A stretch of 64,000 bases of DNA, taken from Faecalibacterium taiwanense (GTDB lineage: Bacteria > Bacillota > Clostridia > Oscillospirales > Ruminococcaceae). How positions within the stretch are numbered: the stretch's first letter is position 1; the number at the start of each line of letters is the position of its first letter. Under the pieces are notes generated by a model that ran no database searches, was not told where the DNA came from, and saw nothing but the letters and a program-made list of their open reading frames with translations. Both the position numbers and the translations under genes were made by a program. The stretch covers positions 2,108,001 to 2,172,000 of the forward strand of contig NZ_CP155552.1 of NCBI RefSeq assembly GCF_036632915.2. Direction: 5' to 3'. Positions 8,653 through 22,428 of this stretch are shown piece after piece.

Positions 8653-10737
8653 TTAATCCTTTTTCGGCACCGGCATCTCGTAGCCGCAGCCTTCCTTTGC
8701 GCAATACAGCTTGGAGCCTTTGCGGAACATGGTGCTGCCGCACTTGGGGCACTTGGTGGGCACCGGCATGTCCCATGTCATAAAGTCGCAGTCCGGGTAG
8801 CGCTCGCAGCCATAATAGATGCGGCCCTTGGAGCTTTTGCGCTCCAGCATACGGCCCTTGCCGCACTTGGGGCAGATGCCGCCGGTATCCTTGACCAGCC
8901 GCTTTGTGCCCCGGCACTCCGGGAAGCCGCTGCAGGCCAAAAACTTGCCGTACTTGCCCACCTTGATGACCATGGGCCGGCCGCACAGGTCGCACACCTC
9001 ACTGGAAGGCTCGTCCGGCACCTTGACCTTCTTGCCTTCCATGTTCTTTTCGGCCTGCTCGAGGCTTGCCGCAAAGCCCTGATAGAAGTCATCCACCGTC
9101 TTGTGCCAGTCGGCCTTGCCGCTCTCGATCTTATCCAGATTCTTCTCCATCTGGGCGGAGAAGTCCACATCCACGATGTGGGGGAACTGCTCCAGCATCA
9201 GGCCATCCACCGCCCGGCCCAGCAGGGTGGGCTTGAGCTTTTTCTGGTCGCGCTCCACATAGCCGCGGTCGATGATGGTGGTGATAATGGGTGCGTAGGT
9301 GGAAGGACGACCGATGCCGTTTTCTTCCAGTGCCTTGATGAGAGTCGCTTCGGTGTAGCGGGCGGGCGGCTGGGTGAACTTCTGCTCGCTCTTCAGGTCG
9401 CGCAGCTTCAGCACCTGACCCTGCTCCAGCGGAGGCAGGGCGGTCTCCTTCTTTTCCTTTTCGTCGGTGGCTTCCTCGTACAGGACGGTGAAGCCGTCAA
9501 AGGTAACGGTATAGCCGCTGGCCTTGAAACGGTAGTTCGCCGCGCTGACCGTGACAGACACGGTGTCCTGCTGGCAGTCTGCCATCTGGCTGGCCATGAA
9601 GCGGCTCCAAATCATGCGGTAGAGCTTTGCGGTGTCGCCGCTGATGCTCTTGTCCACCTCGTCCGGTGTCAGGGACGGCACCGAGGGACGGATGGCCTCG
9701 TGGGCATCCTGTGCGGCAGTGGCGCTCTTGGTCTTCCATGTGCGCTTGTAGGGGCAGATATAGGCTTCACCGTAAGCCCCTGCGATATATTCCTTTGCGG
9801 CGGCAACGGCTTCATCCGAGATGCGCAGGCTGTCGGTACGCATGTAGGTGATCAGACCCATGGTGCCGTGGCCCGCAATGTCCACGCCTTCGTACAGGGT
9901 CTGGGCAGCGCGCATGGTGCGGGTGGCCGTAAAGCCCAAGCGGCGGGATGCCTCCTGCTGCAGGGTACTGGTGATAAAAGCCGGAGTGGGCTGCTTTGCC
10001 CGCTTGCCCTTTTTCAGCTCTGCCACCACGTACTCGGCCCCTTCCAGACCCTTTTCTATGGCGCGGGCCTCGGCTTCGCTTTTGGGCAGCAGCTTTTTGC
10101 CGCTGGCATCGGTGGCCAGCCGGGCGGTAAAACTCTTGTGGCCTGCGCCGAGGGTGGCATCCACGTTCCAGTATTCGTCGGGCTTGAAGCTCTCGATCTC
10201 CTTTTCGCGGTCATCGATCAGGCGCACGGCCACGCTCTGCACGCGGCCTGCGGAAAGGCCCCGGCGCACCTTGCGCCAGAGGAACGGGCTGAGCTTGTAG
10301 CCCACCAGACGGTCCAGCACACGGCGGGCCTGCTGTGCGTTGAACAGATCTTCGTCGATGGCGCGGGGATGGGCCATGCCCTCCTTCACGCCCTTTTTGG
10401 TGATCTCGTCAAAGGTCACACGGTTCGGCTCGTGGGGGTCCAGCCCCAGAATGTTTGCCAGATGCCAGCTGATGGCTTCGCCCTCACGGTCCGGGTCGGT
10501 TGCCAGCAGCACGCCGTCTGCGTGTTTGGCCTTGCTCTTCAATTCCTTGATGAGCTTTTCCTTGCCTTTGATGCTGATGTACTGTGGGGCATAGCCGTGC
10601 TCCACATCGATGCCCAGCTGGGAAGCGGGCAGGTCACGGATATGGCCCATGCTTGCGGTGACCTCGTAATCATCGCCCAGATACTTGCCAATGGTTTTCG
10701 CCTTAGCAGGCGACTCCACGATAACCAGTTTCGCCAT
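8653..10737 (-). CDS. topA: DNA topoisomerase I (type IA)
   Basis: 694 residues; relaxes negative supercoils. The Toprim domain begins MAKLVIVESPAKAKTIGKYL. The active-site region LITYMRTDSLRIS carries the catalytic tyrosine near residue 300. The C-terminus has three C4 zinc-ribbon modules: CDLCGRPMV...C, CPKCGKGRML...C and CPKCGSTMF...C. Shine-Dalgarno GGGAG lies 9 bp before the ATG. It follows dprA, as in many Firmicutes. A TGTGGTATGAT extended -10-like sequence lies in the 128-bp gap upstream, so it may also have its own promoter. Confidence 0.97.
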   Translation of the reverse strand: MAKLVIVESPAKAKTIGKYLGDDYEVTASMGHIRDLPASQLGIDVEHGYAPQYISIKGKEKLIKELKSKAKHADGVLLATDPDREGEAISWHLANILGLDPHEPNRVTFDEITKKGVKEGMAHPRAIDEDLFNAQQARRVLDRLVGYKLSPFLWRKVRRGLSAGRVQSVAVRLIDDREKEIESFKPDEYWNVDATLGAGHKSFTARLATDASGKKLLPKSEAEARAIEKGLEGAEYVVAELKKGKRAKQPTPAFITSTLQQEASRRLGFTATRTMRAAQTLYEGVDIAGHGTMGLITYMRTDSLRISDEAVAAAKEYIAGAYGEAYICPYKRTWKTKSATAAQDAHEAIRPSVPSLTPDEVDKSISGDTAKLYRMIWSRFMASQMADCQQDTVSVTVSAANYRFKASGYTVTFDGFTVLYEEATDEKEKKETALPPLEQGQVLKLRDLKSEQKFTQPPARYTEATLIKALEENGIGRPSTYAPIITTIIDRGYVERDQKKLKPTLLGRAVDGLMLEQFPHIVDVDFSAQMEKNLDKIESGKADWHKTVDDFYQGFAASLEQAEKNMEGKKVKVPDEPSSEVCDLCGRPMVIKVGKYGKFLACSGFPECRGTKRLVKDTGGICPKCGKGRMLERKSSKGRIYYGCERYPDCDFMTWDMPVPTKCPKCGSTMFRKGSKLYCAKEGCGYEMPVPKKD

Positions 10738-10865
10738 TCGAGTTTACTCCCATTTCAAATTTTCTTTCTTCTCTATCAGGAACGCACCGTGCAACTGCAC
10801 AGTACGGGATTCTCTATTTTTATATCATACCACAGCTGTTGTGTGCTGCGCCAGCAGAAATTATA

Positions 10866-12002
10866 CTATTTTATCACATACCGCTTGCCCGGCATGCACA
10901 GCACCCGGCCGGAAAGCTCCAGCTTCATCAGGGTGCCCAGCAGCACCGCTGTGGGCAGGCCGCTGCGCACGCAAAGCTCCTCAATGCCAAGGGGCTGCGG
11001 CCCGATGCAGGAAAGCACCTTCCGCTCGTTCTCGCTCAGAGGCTCCGGCTGCTTTGCCGTCACCGCCGCTGCGCTCTGCCGGCGCAGGCCCAGCGGGCCA
11101 AGCAGGTCAGCAGCAGAACACACGGCACGCGCTCTGCCGTCCCGCAAAAGGCCGTTTGTGCCTGCGGAATTGGGCGAGTAGATGCTGCCCGGCACCGCGA
11201 ACACCGGCTTGCCATAGCGTTCGGCGTGAGACACAGTGGACATGGTGCCGCTTTTTTCCTGCGCTTCCACCACCAGCAATGCAGAGCTGAGCGCCGCAAT
11301 GAGCCGGTTGCGCTGCAAAAATCCATTTGGGCCAACGCCCTCACTGCGGGGCGGGTACTCACTGATCACGCAGCCCTTCTGCTCGATCTTGTGCCGCAGC
11401 ACCACATTGGCCGCAGGATAGGTGCGGTCGATGGGCACGCCCATCACAGCAATGGTAGGGCAGTTGTTTTTGACAGCAGCGCGGTGCCCGGCGCTGTCCA
11501 GCCCGTCCGCAAGGCCGCTGACGATCAAAGCGCCGCTTTGGGCCAGTTCCCCGCCAATGTCCGCCGCTGCATTCAGACCGTATTCGGTAGGCTTGCGGCT
11601 GCCCACGATGCCCACCGCGCCCGGCTCGTTGAGCCAGAGCGGATCGCCGGTGCAGTAGAGCACCAGCGGCATATCCGGGATGCGGGAAAACGCCAGCGGA
11701 TAGTCCGGATCGTCAAACGGCAGGATGCGCACACCCAGATCATCGCACCGCATCACCAGCGGGTGGTACTGTTCCGGGGCCAGCTGCTGCGCCCGCAGAG
11801 CTGCTGCCTCTCCCGCTGCAAGACGAAATTCTGCCGTATCGCGAGCCTCCCATGCTTCCTGTGCACCGCCAAAGGCATCCAGCACACGGCCCGCGTGAAC
11901 GCTGGCCGGGCCAAGCACATGGGCCAGCCACAGCCAGCACAGCAGCGGATCCGGGGCAGGCTCCGGCGGGAAAAGACTGGTCTGCCCTGCAAGGCCGCTC
12001 AT
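10866..12002 (-). CDS. dprA: DNA processing protein DprA
   Basis: 378 residues from the ATG at 12002, chosen because it overlaps the upstream gene's stop as ATGA and has GGGAGG before it. DprA loads RecA onto incoming single-stranded DNA during transformation. The Rossmann-like domain has GIVGSRKPTEYG, SGLADGLDSAGH, GFLQRNRLIAALS and AVPGSIYSPNSAGTN; a winged-helix-like C-terminal region follows (LSENERKVLSCIG). It is translationally coupled to the SpoU methyltransferase gene and followed by topA. Confidence 0.95.
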   Translation of the reverse strand: MSGLAGQTSLFPPEPAPDPLLCWLWLAHVLGPASVHAGRVLDAFGGAQEAWEARDTAEFRLAAGEAAALRAQQLAPEQYHPLVMRCDDLGVRILPFDDPDYPLAFSRIPDMPLVLYCTGDPLWLNEPGAVGIVGSRKPTEYGLNAAADIGGELAQSGALIVSGLADGLDSAGHRAAVKNNCPTIAVMGVPIDRTYPAANVVLRHKIEQKGCVISEYPPRSEGVGPNGFLQRNRLIAALSSALLVVEAQEKSGTMSTVSHAERYGKPVFAVPGSIYSPNSAGTNGLLRDGRARAVCSAADLLGPLGLRRQSAAAVTAKQPEPLSENERKVLSCIGPQPLGIEELCVRSGLPTAVLLGTLMKLELSGRVLCMPGKRYVIK

Positions 12003-12780
12003 AGGCTTTCCTCCCGGAAATGCCACAGCAGGATGCTGCCCGCAATGCCGGCGTTCAGGCTTTCCACCCGGTCGGTCATGGGGATGCGCACCGTGCTGCT
12101 GCAGGCAGCAATGGTCTCATCGGTCAGGCCCTGACCCTCGCTGCCAATGACGACGCAGACGCCGCCGGGATAGCTGGCCTGCGCCGCGCTCAGCGGCTGA
12201 GACTTGTACAGCGCGGCAGCAAGGCAGGTGATACCCTTTGCGCGCAGCTGGGTGATGGCATCGGGCATGGCACCGGCTTCGATCACCGGGATACGTACTG
12301 CCGCACCCATGGAAGCGCGCAGGGTCTTGGGGGCATACACACTGGCACAGCCGTCGCTCAGGATCACACCGTCAAAGCCAAAGGCCGCAGCAGAGCGCAG
12401 CAGGGTGCCCACATTGCCGGGGTCCTGCACCCGTTCCAGCGCCAGATACCGCCCGCCGGCCTTCACTTCGTCCAGTGTGTGCACCGGGGTGCGGAACACG
12501 CCGAACACCCCTGATGGGTGCCCACATCGGCCAGCTTATCGGCCACATGGTCTTCCACAAGGTAGTGTTCACCGGGCAGCCCGGCAAGCTCCGGGCACTT
12601 TGCCATAGCGCTCTCCGTATAAAATAAGGTCTCCAGCTGCGCACCGCGGGCAAGCTCCGGGCAGAGCTTGCGGCCCTCGGCCAGAAAGCGGCCCTCGCTG
12701 CGGCGGAATGCCGCGCTGGAAGAAAGGCGGCAGGCGTATTTGATCTTTGCGTTTTCCCGGCTGGTGATTTTTTCGTCCAT
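11999..12780 (-). CDS. TrmH/SpoU family RNA 2'-O-methyltransferase, one frameshift
   Basis: An SPOUT methyltransferase acting on rRNA or tRNA ribose with SAM. The N-terminal substrate-binding part (MDEKITSRENAKIKYACRL) and the SPOUT knot part (ALERVQDPGNVGTLLRSAAA, VVIGSEGQGLTDE, VRIPMTDRVESLNA) are in different frames. Frame 1 leaves at ADVGTHQG and frame 2 resumes at VFGVFRTP. The break is the C4 run at 12508-12511; one extra base gives 260 residues, a standard length. The last codons overlap the dprA start. The exact RNA target cannot be told from sequence. Confidence 0.88.
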
Positions 12781-12849
12781 CGTGTGTATTCAACCTTTCG
12801 CTGTACTGTCGTTCAAAAAGTAGTCTGCCGTCTTGTTCAAAAAATGCAA

Positions 12850-12897
12850 AAAGGGCAGCGTCTGCCACAAAGCGTTCCTGCGGCAGGGCGCTGCCCT
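12850..12897 (-). terminator. Rho-independent terminator
   Basis: Long hairpin with AGGGCAGCG/CGCTGCCCT arms and, on the minus strand, CTTTTTGCATTTTTTG after it. It lies downstream of rplT and before trmH, and should separate the ribosomal operon from trmH-dprA. Confidence 0.75.
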
Positions 12898-12935
12898 GAA
12901 AAACATGTTCCCCTGCCGTAAGAACCCCGGATACA

Positions 12936-12966
12936 AAACGGACGCCCGCGTATACGCGCGGGCGTC
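12936..12966 (-). terminator. Hairpin terminator after rplT
   Basis: GACGCCCGCG/CGCGGGCGTC stem (12941-12966) followed on the minus strand by CGTTTTG. First of two tandem hairpins behind rplT. Confidence 0.65.
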
Positions 12967-12983
12967 ACGATTCAAGTTCCTAA

Positions 12984-13334
12984 TCAGGCGTTCTTGACGG
13001 TCTCGACCAGAGCTGCAAAGCTCTTGGGATCGTTAATAGCCATCTCAGACAGCATCTTGCGGTTCAGCTCGATGCCAGCCTTCTTCAGACCAGCCATGAA
13101 GGTGGAGTAGTTCATGCCCAGAGGACGAACTGCGTTGTTGATGCGGCAGATCCACAGGTTGCGGAACTGACGCTTCTTCATGCGGCGGCCAGCCAGAGCG
13201 TAGTTGCCGCTCTTCATGACCTGCTGCTTGGCCATCTTAAAGTGCTTGCTCTTGCAGCCGTAGAAGCCCTTGGCCAGCTTCAGCATCTTCTTACGACGTT
13301 TGTGAGTCATGGTTGCGCCCTTGATACGTGCCAT
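12984..13334 (-). CDS. rplT: 50S ribosomal protein L20
   Basis: 116 residues, complete. The basic N-terminus ([16 protein letters not shown]) and [19 protein letters not shown] are typical. It binds 23S rRNA early in 50S assembly and, in many bacteria, represses its own operon through the infC leader. Shine-Dalgarno AAGGAG precedes the ATG. Third gene of infC-rpmI-rplT. Confidence 0.98.
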   Translation of the reverse strand: MARIKGATMTHKRRKKMLKLAKGFYGCKSKHFKMAKQQVMKSGNYALAGRRMKKRQFRNLWICRINNAVRPLGMNYSTFMAGLKKAGIELNRKMLSEMAINDPKSFAALVETVKNA

Positions 13335-13388
13335 TTTTTATATCTCCTTTAGTTGTCTCAATAGAATGTGTTTGCCTGCGGCTCGCTC

Positions 13389-13592
13389 TTAGGCGTAGGG
13401 CAGCATGCTCTTGATGGTAGCTGCGTTGGTCTTATCAACGTAGCTGGGCTGACGGTAGCCACGGGTCAGCTTAGTGGTCTTCTTGGTCAGGATGTGGCTG
13501 CGGAATGCGTGGCCGCGCTTGATCTTGCCGTTCTTGGTCAGCTTAAAGCGCTTCTTAGCGCCGGAGTGCGTCTTCAGTTTCATCTTAGCCAT
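13389..13592 (-). CDS. rpmI: 50S ribosomal protein L35
   Basis: 67 residues, basic; [20 protein letters not shown] is the family signature. Shine-Dalgarno AGGAGG 7 bp before the ATG. Lies between infC and rplT. Confidence 0.98.
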   Translation of the reverse strand: MAKMKLKTHSGAKKRFKLTKNGKIKRGHAFRSHILTKKTTKLTRGYRQPSYVDKTNAATIKSMLPYA

Positions 13593-13610
13593 TTTAGTTT
13601 CCTCCTAAAA

Positions 13611-14144
13611 TTAGTCCTTATTGGGTTTCGGGATCAGCAGAATGGACATCGTGCGGCCCTCGAGCACCGGCGGCTTATCGGTGGATGCCTGAGGCAGAGC
13701 CTCGGCAAAACGTTTCAGCACGTCTGCGCCCAGAGCACTGTGCGCCATTTCACGGCCGCGGAAGCGGATCGAAACCTTAACCTTGTGGCCAGCTGCCAGG
13801 AACTTGGCAGTCTGGTTCAGCTTGGTATTGAAGTCGTTGGTGTCAATGTTGAGCGAAAGGCGGGTCTCTTTAACTTCGACCACCTTCTGGTTCTTCTTGG
13901 CTTCCTTCTCCTTCTTCTGCTGTTCAAAACGGTACTTGCCGTAATCCAGCACCTTGCACACAGGCGGAACAGCCTGCGGTGCGATCTTGACCAGATCCAG
14001 ACCAGCATCTTCAGCAGCGCGCATGGCCACCTGAATGGACACAACGCCCTTCTGCTCGCCGTCTGCACCGATCAGACGGACCTCACGGTCACGGATCTGA
14101 CCGTTGATCTCCAGTTCCTTCGACTTTCCAGCGGTAGCGATAAT
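13611..14144 (-). CDS. infC: Translation initiation factor IF-3, ATT start
   Basis: About 177 residues. IF-3 keeps 30S subunits free and checks start codon pairing. The N-domain (EINGQIRDREVRLIG), the linker and the C-domain (VKVSIRFRGREMAHS) are intact. The first ATG (14189) would add 15 residues, MPNIATKW and onward, unlike IF-3 and placed inside the leader. The only strong Shine-Dalgarno, GGAGGT, sits 6 bp before ATT-ATC-GCT at 14144. An AUU start is the known autoregulated form in E. coli, so I choose it here. Confidence 0.9.
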   Translation of the reverse strand: MIATAGKSKELEINGQIRDREVRLIGADGEQKGVVSIQVAMRAAEDAGLDLVKIAPQAVPPVCKVLDYGKYRFEQQKKEKEAKKNQKVVEVKETRLSLNIDTNDFNTKLNQTAKFLAAGHKVKVSIRFRGREMAHSALGADVLKRFAEALPQASTDKPPVLEGRTMSILLIPKPNKD

Positions 14145-14343
14145 GAATGCACCTCCAAACAAAATCCATTTTGTTGCAATATTTGGCATAGAAAACGCGG
14201 CCGCCCATTTTCAGGACAGCCGCGCAAAAATTCACTCAAAGCCACAGTCCACTCATAATGAACTGCCTTCAGGTATAGCCCGGGGGATCTTTCCCTCGCA
14301 AGGCGAGCGCGGCACAGGCCGTAGCTGCTTTCTTTACCCGGCT
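14145..14343 (-). promoter_or_regulatory. infC leader with transcription attenuator (L20-leader type)
   Basis: 200 nt of untranslated leader. At 14197-14223 a 10-bp hairpin (GCGGCTGTCC/GGGCGGCCGC on the minus strand) is followed by GTTTTC, an intrinsic terminator just upstream of infC. Further 5' lie complementary G/C-rich segments that could form an antiterminator. In Firmicutes this position carries the L20-responsive leader; that this one binds L20 is inference from position and structure. Confidence 0.7.
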
Positions 14344-14372
14344 ATTTTACCACAGGCAGAAAACGCTGTCAA
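14344..14372 (-). promoter_or_regulatory. Sigma-A promoter of infC-rpmI-rplT
   Basis: TTGACA (14367-14372), a 17-bp spacer and TAAAAT (14344-14349) on the minus strand: an almost perfect housekeeping promoter directly before the leader. Confidence 0.9.
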
Positions 14373-14410
14373 GCACTTTTTATGCGTTTTGCGGGAAAAA
14401 TATGACTTTT

Positions 14411-14545
14411 GAACCCTCTCAGGCGCTGACGCGCCAGCTCCCCCGAATGGGGGAGCTTTTACCGAGAAGGCAAACTTTCCGGTTATTGCACAAAGCTCGC
14501 CCTTCGGGAGAGCTGGCAGCGCCGCAGGCGATGCCTGAGAGGGTT
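14411..14545. repeat. REPIN-like inverted repeat doublet
   Basis: Left half GAACCCTCTCAGGCGC with the hairpins GGCGC/GCGCC and AGCTCCCCC/GGGGGAGCT. Right half is inverted and ends CCTGAGAGGGTT. About 45 bp of spacer. It ends 5 bp from the addA stop codon. Confidence 0.85.
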
Positions 14546-14549
14546 TTCC

Positions 14550-18267
<3,718 letters not shown>

Positions 18268-18271
<4 letters not shown>

Positions 18272-21200
18272 GCCTGCTCACCCTCCTTCTCGTTCTCGGT
18301 CTCTTCCGGCTCAAAGGGTTTGGCCGGGGCTTCCAGTGCCCGCTCGCCGATGCCGGTCTCGTGGCAGCAGATAAAGCTGTAGTCGCACCAGACACAGGGG
18401 TTCCTGCCTGCGCCTGCCACCAGCGGTTCTGCAGCGATCTGCCCATCGTAAAGCTGCTGGCCCATCTGGGTGACAAGATCATCCAGATGCAGCTGGATGC
18501 GGTTGAGCTTTGCAATATCGGCACGCTTATCCTTCTGGCTGGGGCTGGGTACACCGTTGCGGTAGCCAAAGGGCAGGTAGCGGCCCGTCTCATCCGCATC
18601 CATGGCATCGAACACCTTCTGCTCGTCCCTCACAAGGCCGTCCAGCTCGTACTGCACGTCCTGCTGTGCCTGCTGGCGGTTGGTGGTCTTGGGGGCCGGG
18701 TCTGCCAGCAGATACAGAACACCTGCGGGTTCCGCGCCGGTAAAGCGCCCGCTCTTACCCCGCGTCAGGCTGAACAGATACAAAAGCATCTGGCAGTCCA
18801 GCCCGCAGTATACCTCTTTCAGGTTCAGTTTTTTGGTGCCGGTCTTATAGTCCACCACCCGCACCCAGCGGGTGCCGTCTTCCTCCACCCACTCGTCGGC
18901 ACGATCCACCGTGCCCACCAGCTGCACCGTGCGCCCATCCGAGAGATGATACACCTGCCCGGGCACGGCGTCCTCCCCGGAGCCGATGCGCAGCTCACAG
19001 GCTGCCGGGTGGAAGCAGGACTGCTTCTGTTCGTCCCGCAGGTAGCACAAAAGGCTTGTCATGCTTTTTTTGAGCCGTGAGAGCAGATAGGCGAACCGGG
19101 CCGTATCCTCCGGCAGATAACGCTTTGCATATTCGTCCACCAGCAGGCTGGCAAGCTCTGCCATGGCTTCGTCGTCCAGCTCCAGAAATGGGGCCAGCCC
19201 GGCGCAGGGATTATCCGCATCCGGGTGCGGGTCCAGCGCCATCTGCAGCACCCAGTGCATCAGGGTGCCGCTCTGGTCGGCAGAAAGCTCGGCCCGTCTG
19301 CGGGGCTTCAGGCCCAGCACATACTGCAAAAAATAGCCGTAACGGCAGGTATAGTATTTTTCCAGCTGGCTGGGCGAGATGCGCAGCCGCTGCCCCAGCA
19401 GGCCGCTCAGCGCGGACAGGTCGTTCACCTGCCGGGGCGGGTCCTCCTCCATGCGGCGCAGCAGCGCAAGGCCCCGGGGTGCATCCGTCTGCGGCAGACG
19501 CAGCGCCTCAGTCAGGCTGGCGCGTTCCGTGTCGGTCAGCGGCCAGCCGCCCAGCGTATCCAGTGCATCGGCGGGGGTGGCTGCAAGGTCGGGAAGCGCC
19601 AGTTCCGGTGCCGCCGGGTGCAGGGCCTCCACGATGGGTTCCAGCGCTGCGCACAGGGTCTTGCCCTGCCCCTTGGGCCAGCTGAGCCACAACCCCTTTG
19701 CCGGTGCGGTGAGGGCTTTGTAAACGCACACCTGCTCGCGCACCACGCGGTTCTCAAAGCAGTCCGGCAGATCGATCTGCTTTGCCATCAGAACATCTCG
19801 GTCGGCGTGGGTCAGAAGGCCCGTCTCGGACGGTGCACAGGGAAATTCGCCCTCCGCAAGGCCCAGCACGAACACATAGTCCGGCGCGTCCAGACGCATT
19901 TTGCCCGCGCTTGCCAGCACCACAGCATCCAGCGTCTGCGGGATGTGCCCAAGGTCCGAAGAGCGCAGCAGCAGGCTGAACAGGTCCTCATATTCTGCAA
20001 AGGTCACACCCTGCCCGCCCAGCAGGTGGGCCATCTCGTTGAGCAGCTGCATCACCACGTTCCACTCGCGGGCCGCTTCCTCTGCCGCCGGGATGCCCCG
20101 GGCAGTGCGGACGGCTTCCACCAGCGCTGCCTGCTGCTCTTCTGCACCCAGCTTTTTCAGGCAGAAATACAGTTCCCGGCTGATCTGTTCGGCGCTGCCG
20201 CCCCGCACCTTGCTGCGCAGTTCGTCCACGGCTGTTACCAGCAGCTGGCGGGCAGTCTCGGCATCCTCCAGCGTTTTTGCATCCTCATCGGACAGTTCAT
20301 TTTCGCCGAAGCCCTTGGGGCTTTTCTCAAATTTTGTGCGCCATGCCGCCGCATTGGGTGACCAGGTATAGGCATAGTTTTCCAGCGCGCAGACCTGCGG
20401 CTCGGTCAGAGCGCACAGGCCGGTCTTGGCAAGAATGGTCAGGTTTTCGGTCATATCCGCACCGCGCAGCAGTGCCAGCAGTGCACGCACTGCCGTAGCC
20501 GGGGCGCTGAACTCCGGGGTGGTGGGTTCATCGCAGTAAAGCGGGATATCTGCCATGCGGAACTCGTACCGGATGGCCGCACGGTAATCCGGGATATTGC
20601 GGCAGACCACGGCCATTTTGCCGCAGCGCACGCCCTGCCGCATCAGGCGGCGGATGGCCGCAGCGGTGCAGCGGGCTTCCTCTTCTCGGCTGGCAGCGGC
20701 AAACAGCCGCACCTCCGGCGCAGCGGGCGGCACCTCACAGGTGCCAGTCTCCAAAAGCTCTGTCACAGCCGCAAGGCCGGGCGCATCCTTATGGCGCAGG
20801 TCGCGGCGCAGCAGCTCCGGCACTGCCGCATCAGCACCGTTTTTGCGGGCCAGCTGCCGCAGCTGTGCGGCCACCTGCTTTGCGCCGGAAAAAAGCCCCA
20901 TATCCCCCGGCACCATGGGCGCACCGTCGTCGCACAGGGCCACCGTGACGGCGGGCAGCGCCGCCAGCATCGCGCCCATCAGCCGCTTTTTGGGGGCGTT
21001 GAAGGTATCAAACTCGTCAATGAACACTTCCCGCTCCCGCAGAAAGTCCGGCAGTTCGCCCCGGGCAAGAGCGGCTTCCAGCCGGTCAGCCGCCAGCTCC
21101 AGCCGGTCGGCGGGGTCCATGCCGGTGCCCGCCAGCAGCGTTTCGTATCCCTGAAAAATCAGTGCCAGCTCGCTCAGCTTGCCGCTTTCCGGCCCGCAGT

Positions 21201-21624
21201 CCGGCGCAAGCTCTGCCAGCTGTGCGCCGGAAAGGCCGGCACTTTTCAGCTCGTCGATAGTCTGGGCCGCCATCTGGCAGAAGGCCGCACTGCGGCGGTG
21301 GCGGTAGTAGTAGTGCACATGATCCTGCAGCTCTTCCAGCGCGCGGCGCACCAGCACGGCCCGGCCCGCGTCCGAAAGGGCCTGCACCGCCGCGCCGCCC
21401 TCGGCAGAGAGGATGCGCTCGGCCAGACTGGTAAAGGAAAAGCTTTCCACCATGCCGGAAAGAGCATCGCCCAGCTCCCGGTAGATGCGGCCCTCCGTGC
21501 TGGAAGTGAACTGTTCCGGCACCAGAAGGATGCTGCGCCGGCCCTGTTCGGCCCGGGCCTTGATGCGGGAATAGAGCAGGGTGGTCTTGCCGCTGCCGGA
21601 GCCGCCTAAAACCAGTTTGAGCAT
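18268..21624 (-). CDS. addB: ATP-dependent nuclease subunit B (AddB)
   Basis: 1118 residues; partner of AddA in end resection. The N-terminal Walker A is LVLGGSGSGKTTLLYSRIK. The C-terminal PD-(D/E)XK nuclease has VVDYKTGTKKLNL and GLDCQMLLYLF. Cysteines near the C-terminus (PCVWCDYSFICCHE), together with the upstream cysteine in YYTCRYGY, match the iron-sulphur staple of AddB. Shine-Dalgarno AAGGAGG precedes the ATG. Probably the first gene of addBA. Confidence 0.95.
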
Positions 21625-21766
21625 GGGGCACTTCCTCCTTGAAAAACGATCTGTGTTTATTGTAACACGAAAATCCTCTCAAAAAAAGTGTGATTCTCTA
21701 CCTTTTAGCCTGCAGCTGTGGTACACTTGGACCGACAAACTTTTCCACACAAGAGAGGAAGCCTGT

Positions 21767-22198
21767 ATGAAAATTTTAGCTGTTGACTACGGCGACAGCC
21801 GCACCGGCCTTGCCACCTGTGACCGCACCGAGTTCCTTACAACGGCCATCACCCCGCAGATCACCCTGAAAGCCCGCAACAAGGTGGCGGCACGGGTGTG
21901 CGAAGTGGCCAAGGAGATCGGAGCCGAGCTGATTGTGATCGGCCTGCCGCTGAACATGGATGGTACCGAGGGCGAACGCGCCATCAAGAGCCGCAAGCTG
22001 GCAAAGACGGTCGAGATCTGGAGCGGCCTGCCGGTGCGCATGTGGGACGAGCGCCAGACCACCTGCGCCGCCGCCGACATTCTGGACGAAAGCGGCACCT
22101 TTGGCACAAAGCGCAAGGAAATTCTGGACTCTGTGAGCGCCACGGTCATTCTGGATGACTATCTGGCGTGGCGGAAGGAACATCCGGGGGAGATCTGA
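21767..22198 (+). CDS. ruvX: Putative pre-16S rRNA nuclease / Holliday junction resolvase-like YqgF
   Basis: 143 residues with the RNase H-like fold. Motifs: ILAVDYGDSRTGLA, LIVIGLPLNMDGTEGE and VRMWDERQTT. YqgF processes the 5' end of 16S rRNA in E. coli; the resolvase name is historical. Start ATG with GAGAGGAAG upstream; an open frame extends 62 codons further 5' but without family similarity. A GTGGTACACT extended -10 lies about 50 bp upstream. Divergent from addB. Confidence 0.93.
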   Translation: MKILAVDYGDSRTGLATCDRTEFLTTAITPQITLKARNKVAARVCEVAKEIGAELIVIGLPLNMDGTEGERAIKSRKLAKTVEIWSGLPVRMWDERQTTCAAADILDESGTFGTKRKEILDSVSATVILDDYLAWRKEHPGEI

Positions 22199-22201
22199 TT
22201 C

Positions 22202-22383
22202 AACTCCTTCCGTCATCGCTGGCGCAATGCCACTGCTCCCCTTTTTGTCACTTGCGTGACATCTTCCCCCGGCCGGGGGAAGTCTTTCTCATTGAGGGAG
22301 GCTCTGGCGAAAAGGAAAACTTTGCCGCACTGCCAAGGGCTCCCTCTTTGAGGGAGCTGTCGCCGCAGGCGACTGAAGGAGTT
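22202..22383. repeat. Hairpin repeat doublet, AACTCC subfamily
   Basis: Begins AACTCCTTC and ends GAAGGAGTT, so the outer ends are inverted copies. Inside are TTCCCCCGGCCGGGGGAA, GTCACTTGCGTGAC and a GAGGGAG block. It starts 4 bp behind the ruvX stop codon. Longer than the CCCTCTCAG doublets and similar to the copy at position 1-124. Confidence 0.8.
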
Positions 22384-22385
22384 AT

Positions 22386-22427
22386 AAAAAGGCACCCGCA
22401 GTTTTGAACGCTGCGGGTGCCTTTTGG
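22386..22427 (-). terminator. Terminator of the peptidyl-prolyl isomerase gene
   Basis: AAGGCACCCGCAG/CTGCGGGTGCCTT hairpin, 13-bp stem, with T runs on both sides, so it can act on both strands. Confidence 0.85.
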
Positions 22428-22428
22428 T

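Noticed and set aside
12790..12975. 61-codon frame between trmH and rplT
   Set aside because: It runs through two terminator hairpins and has no ribosome binding site.
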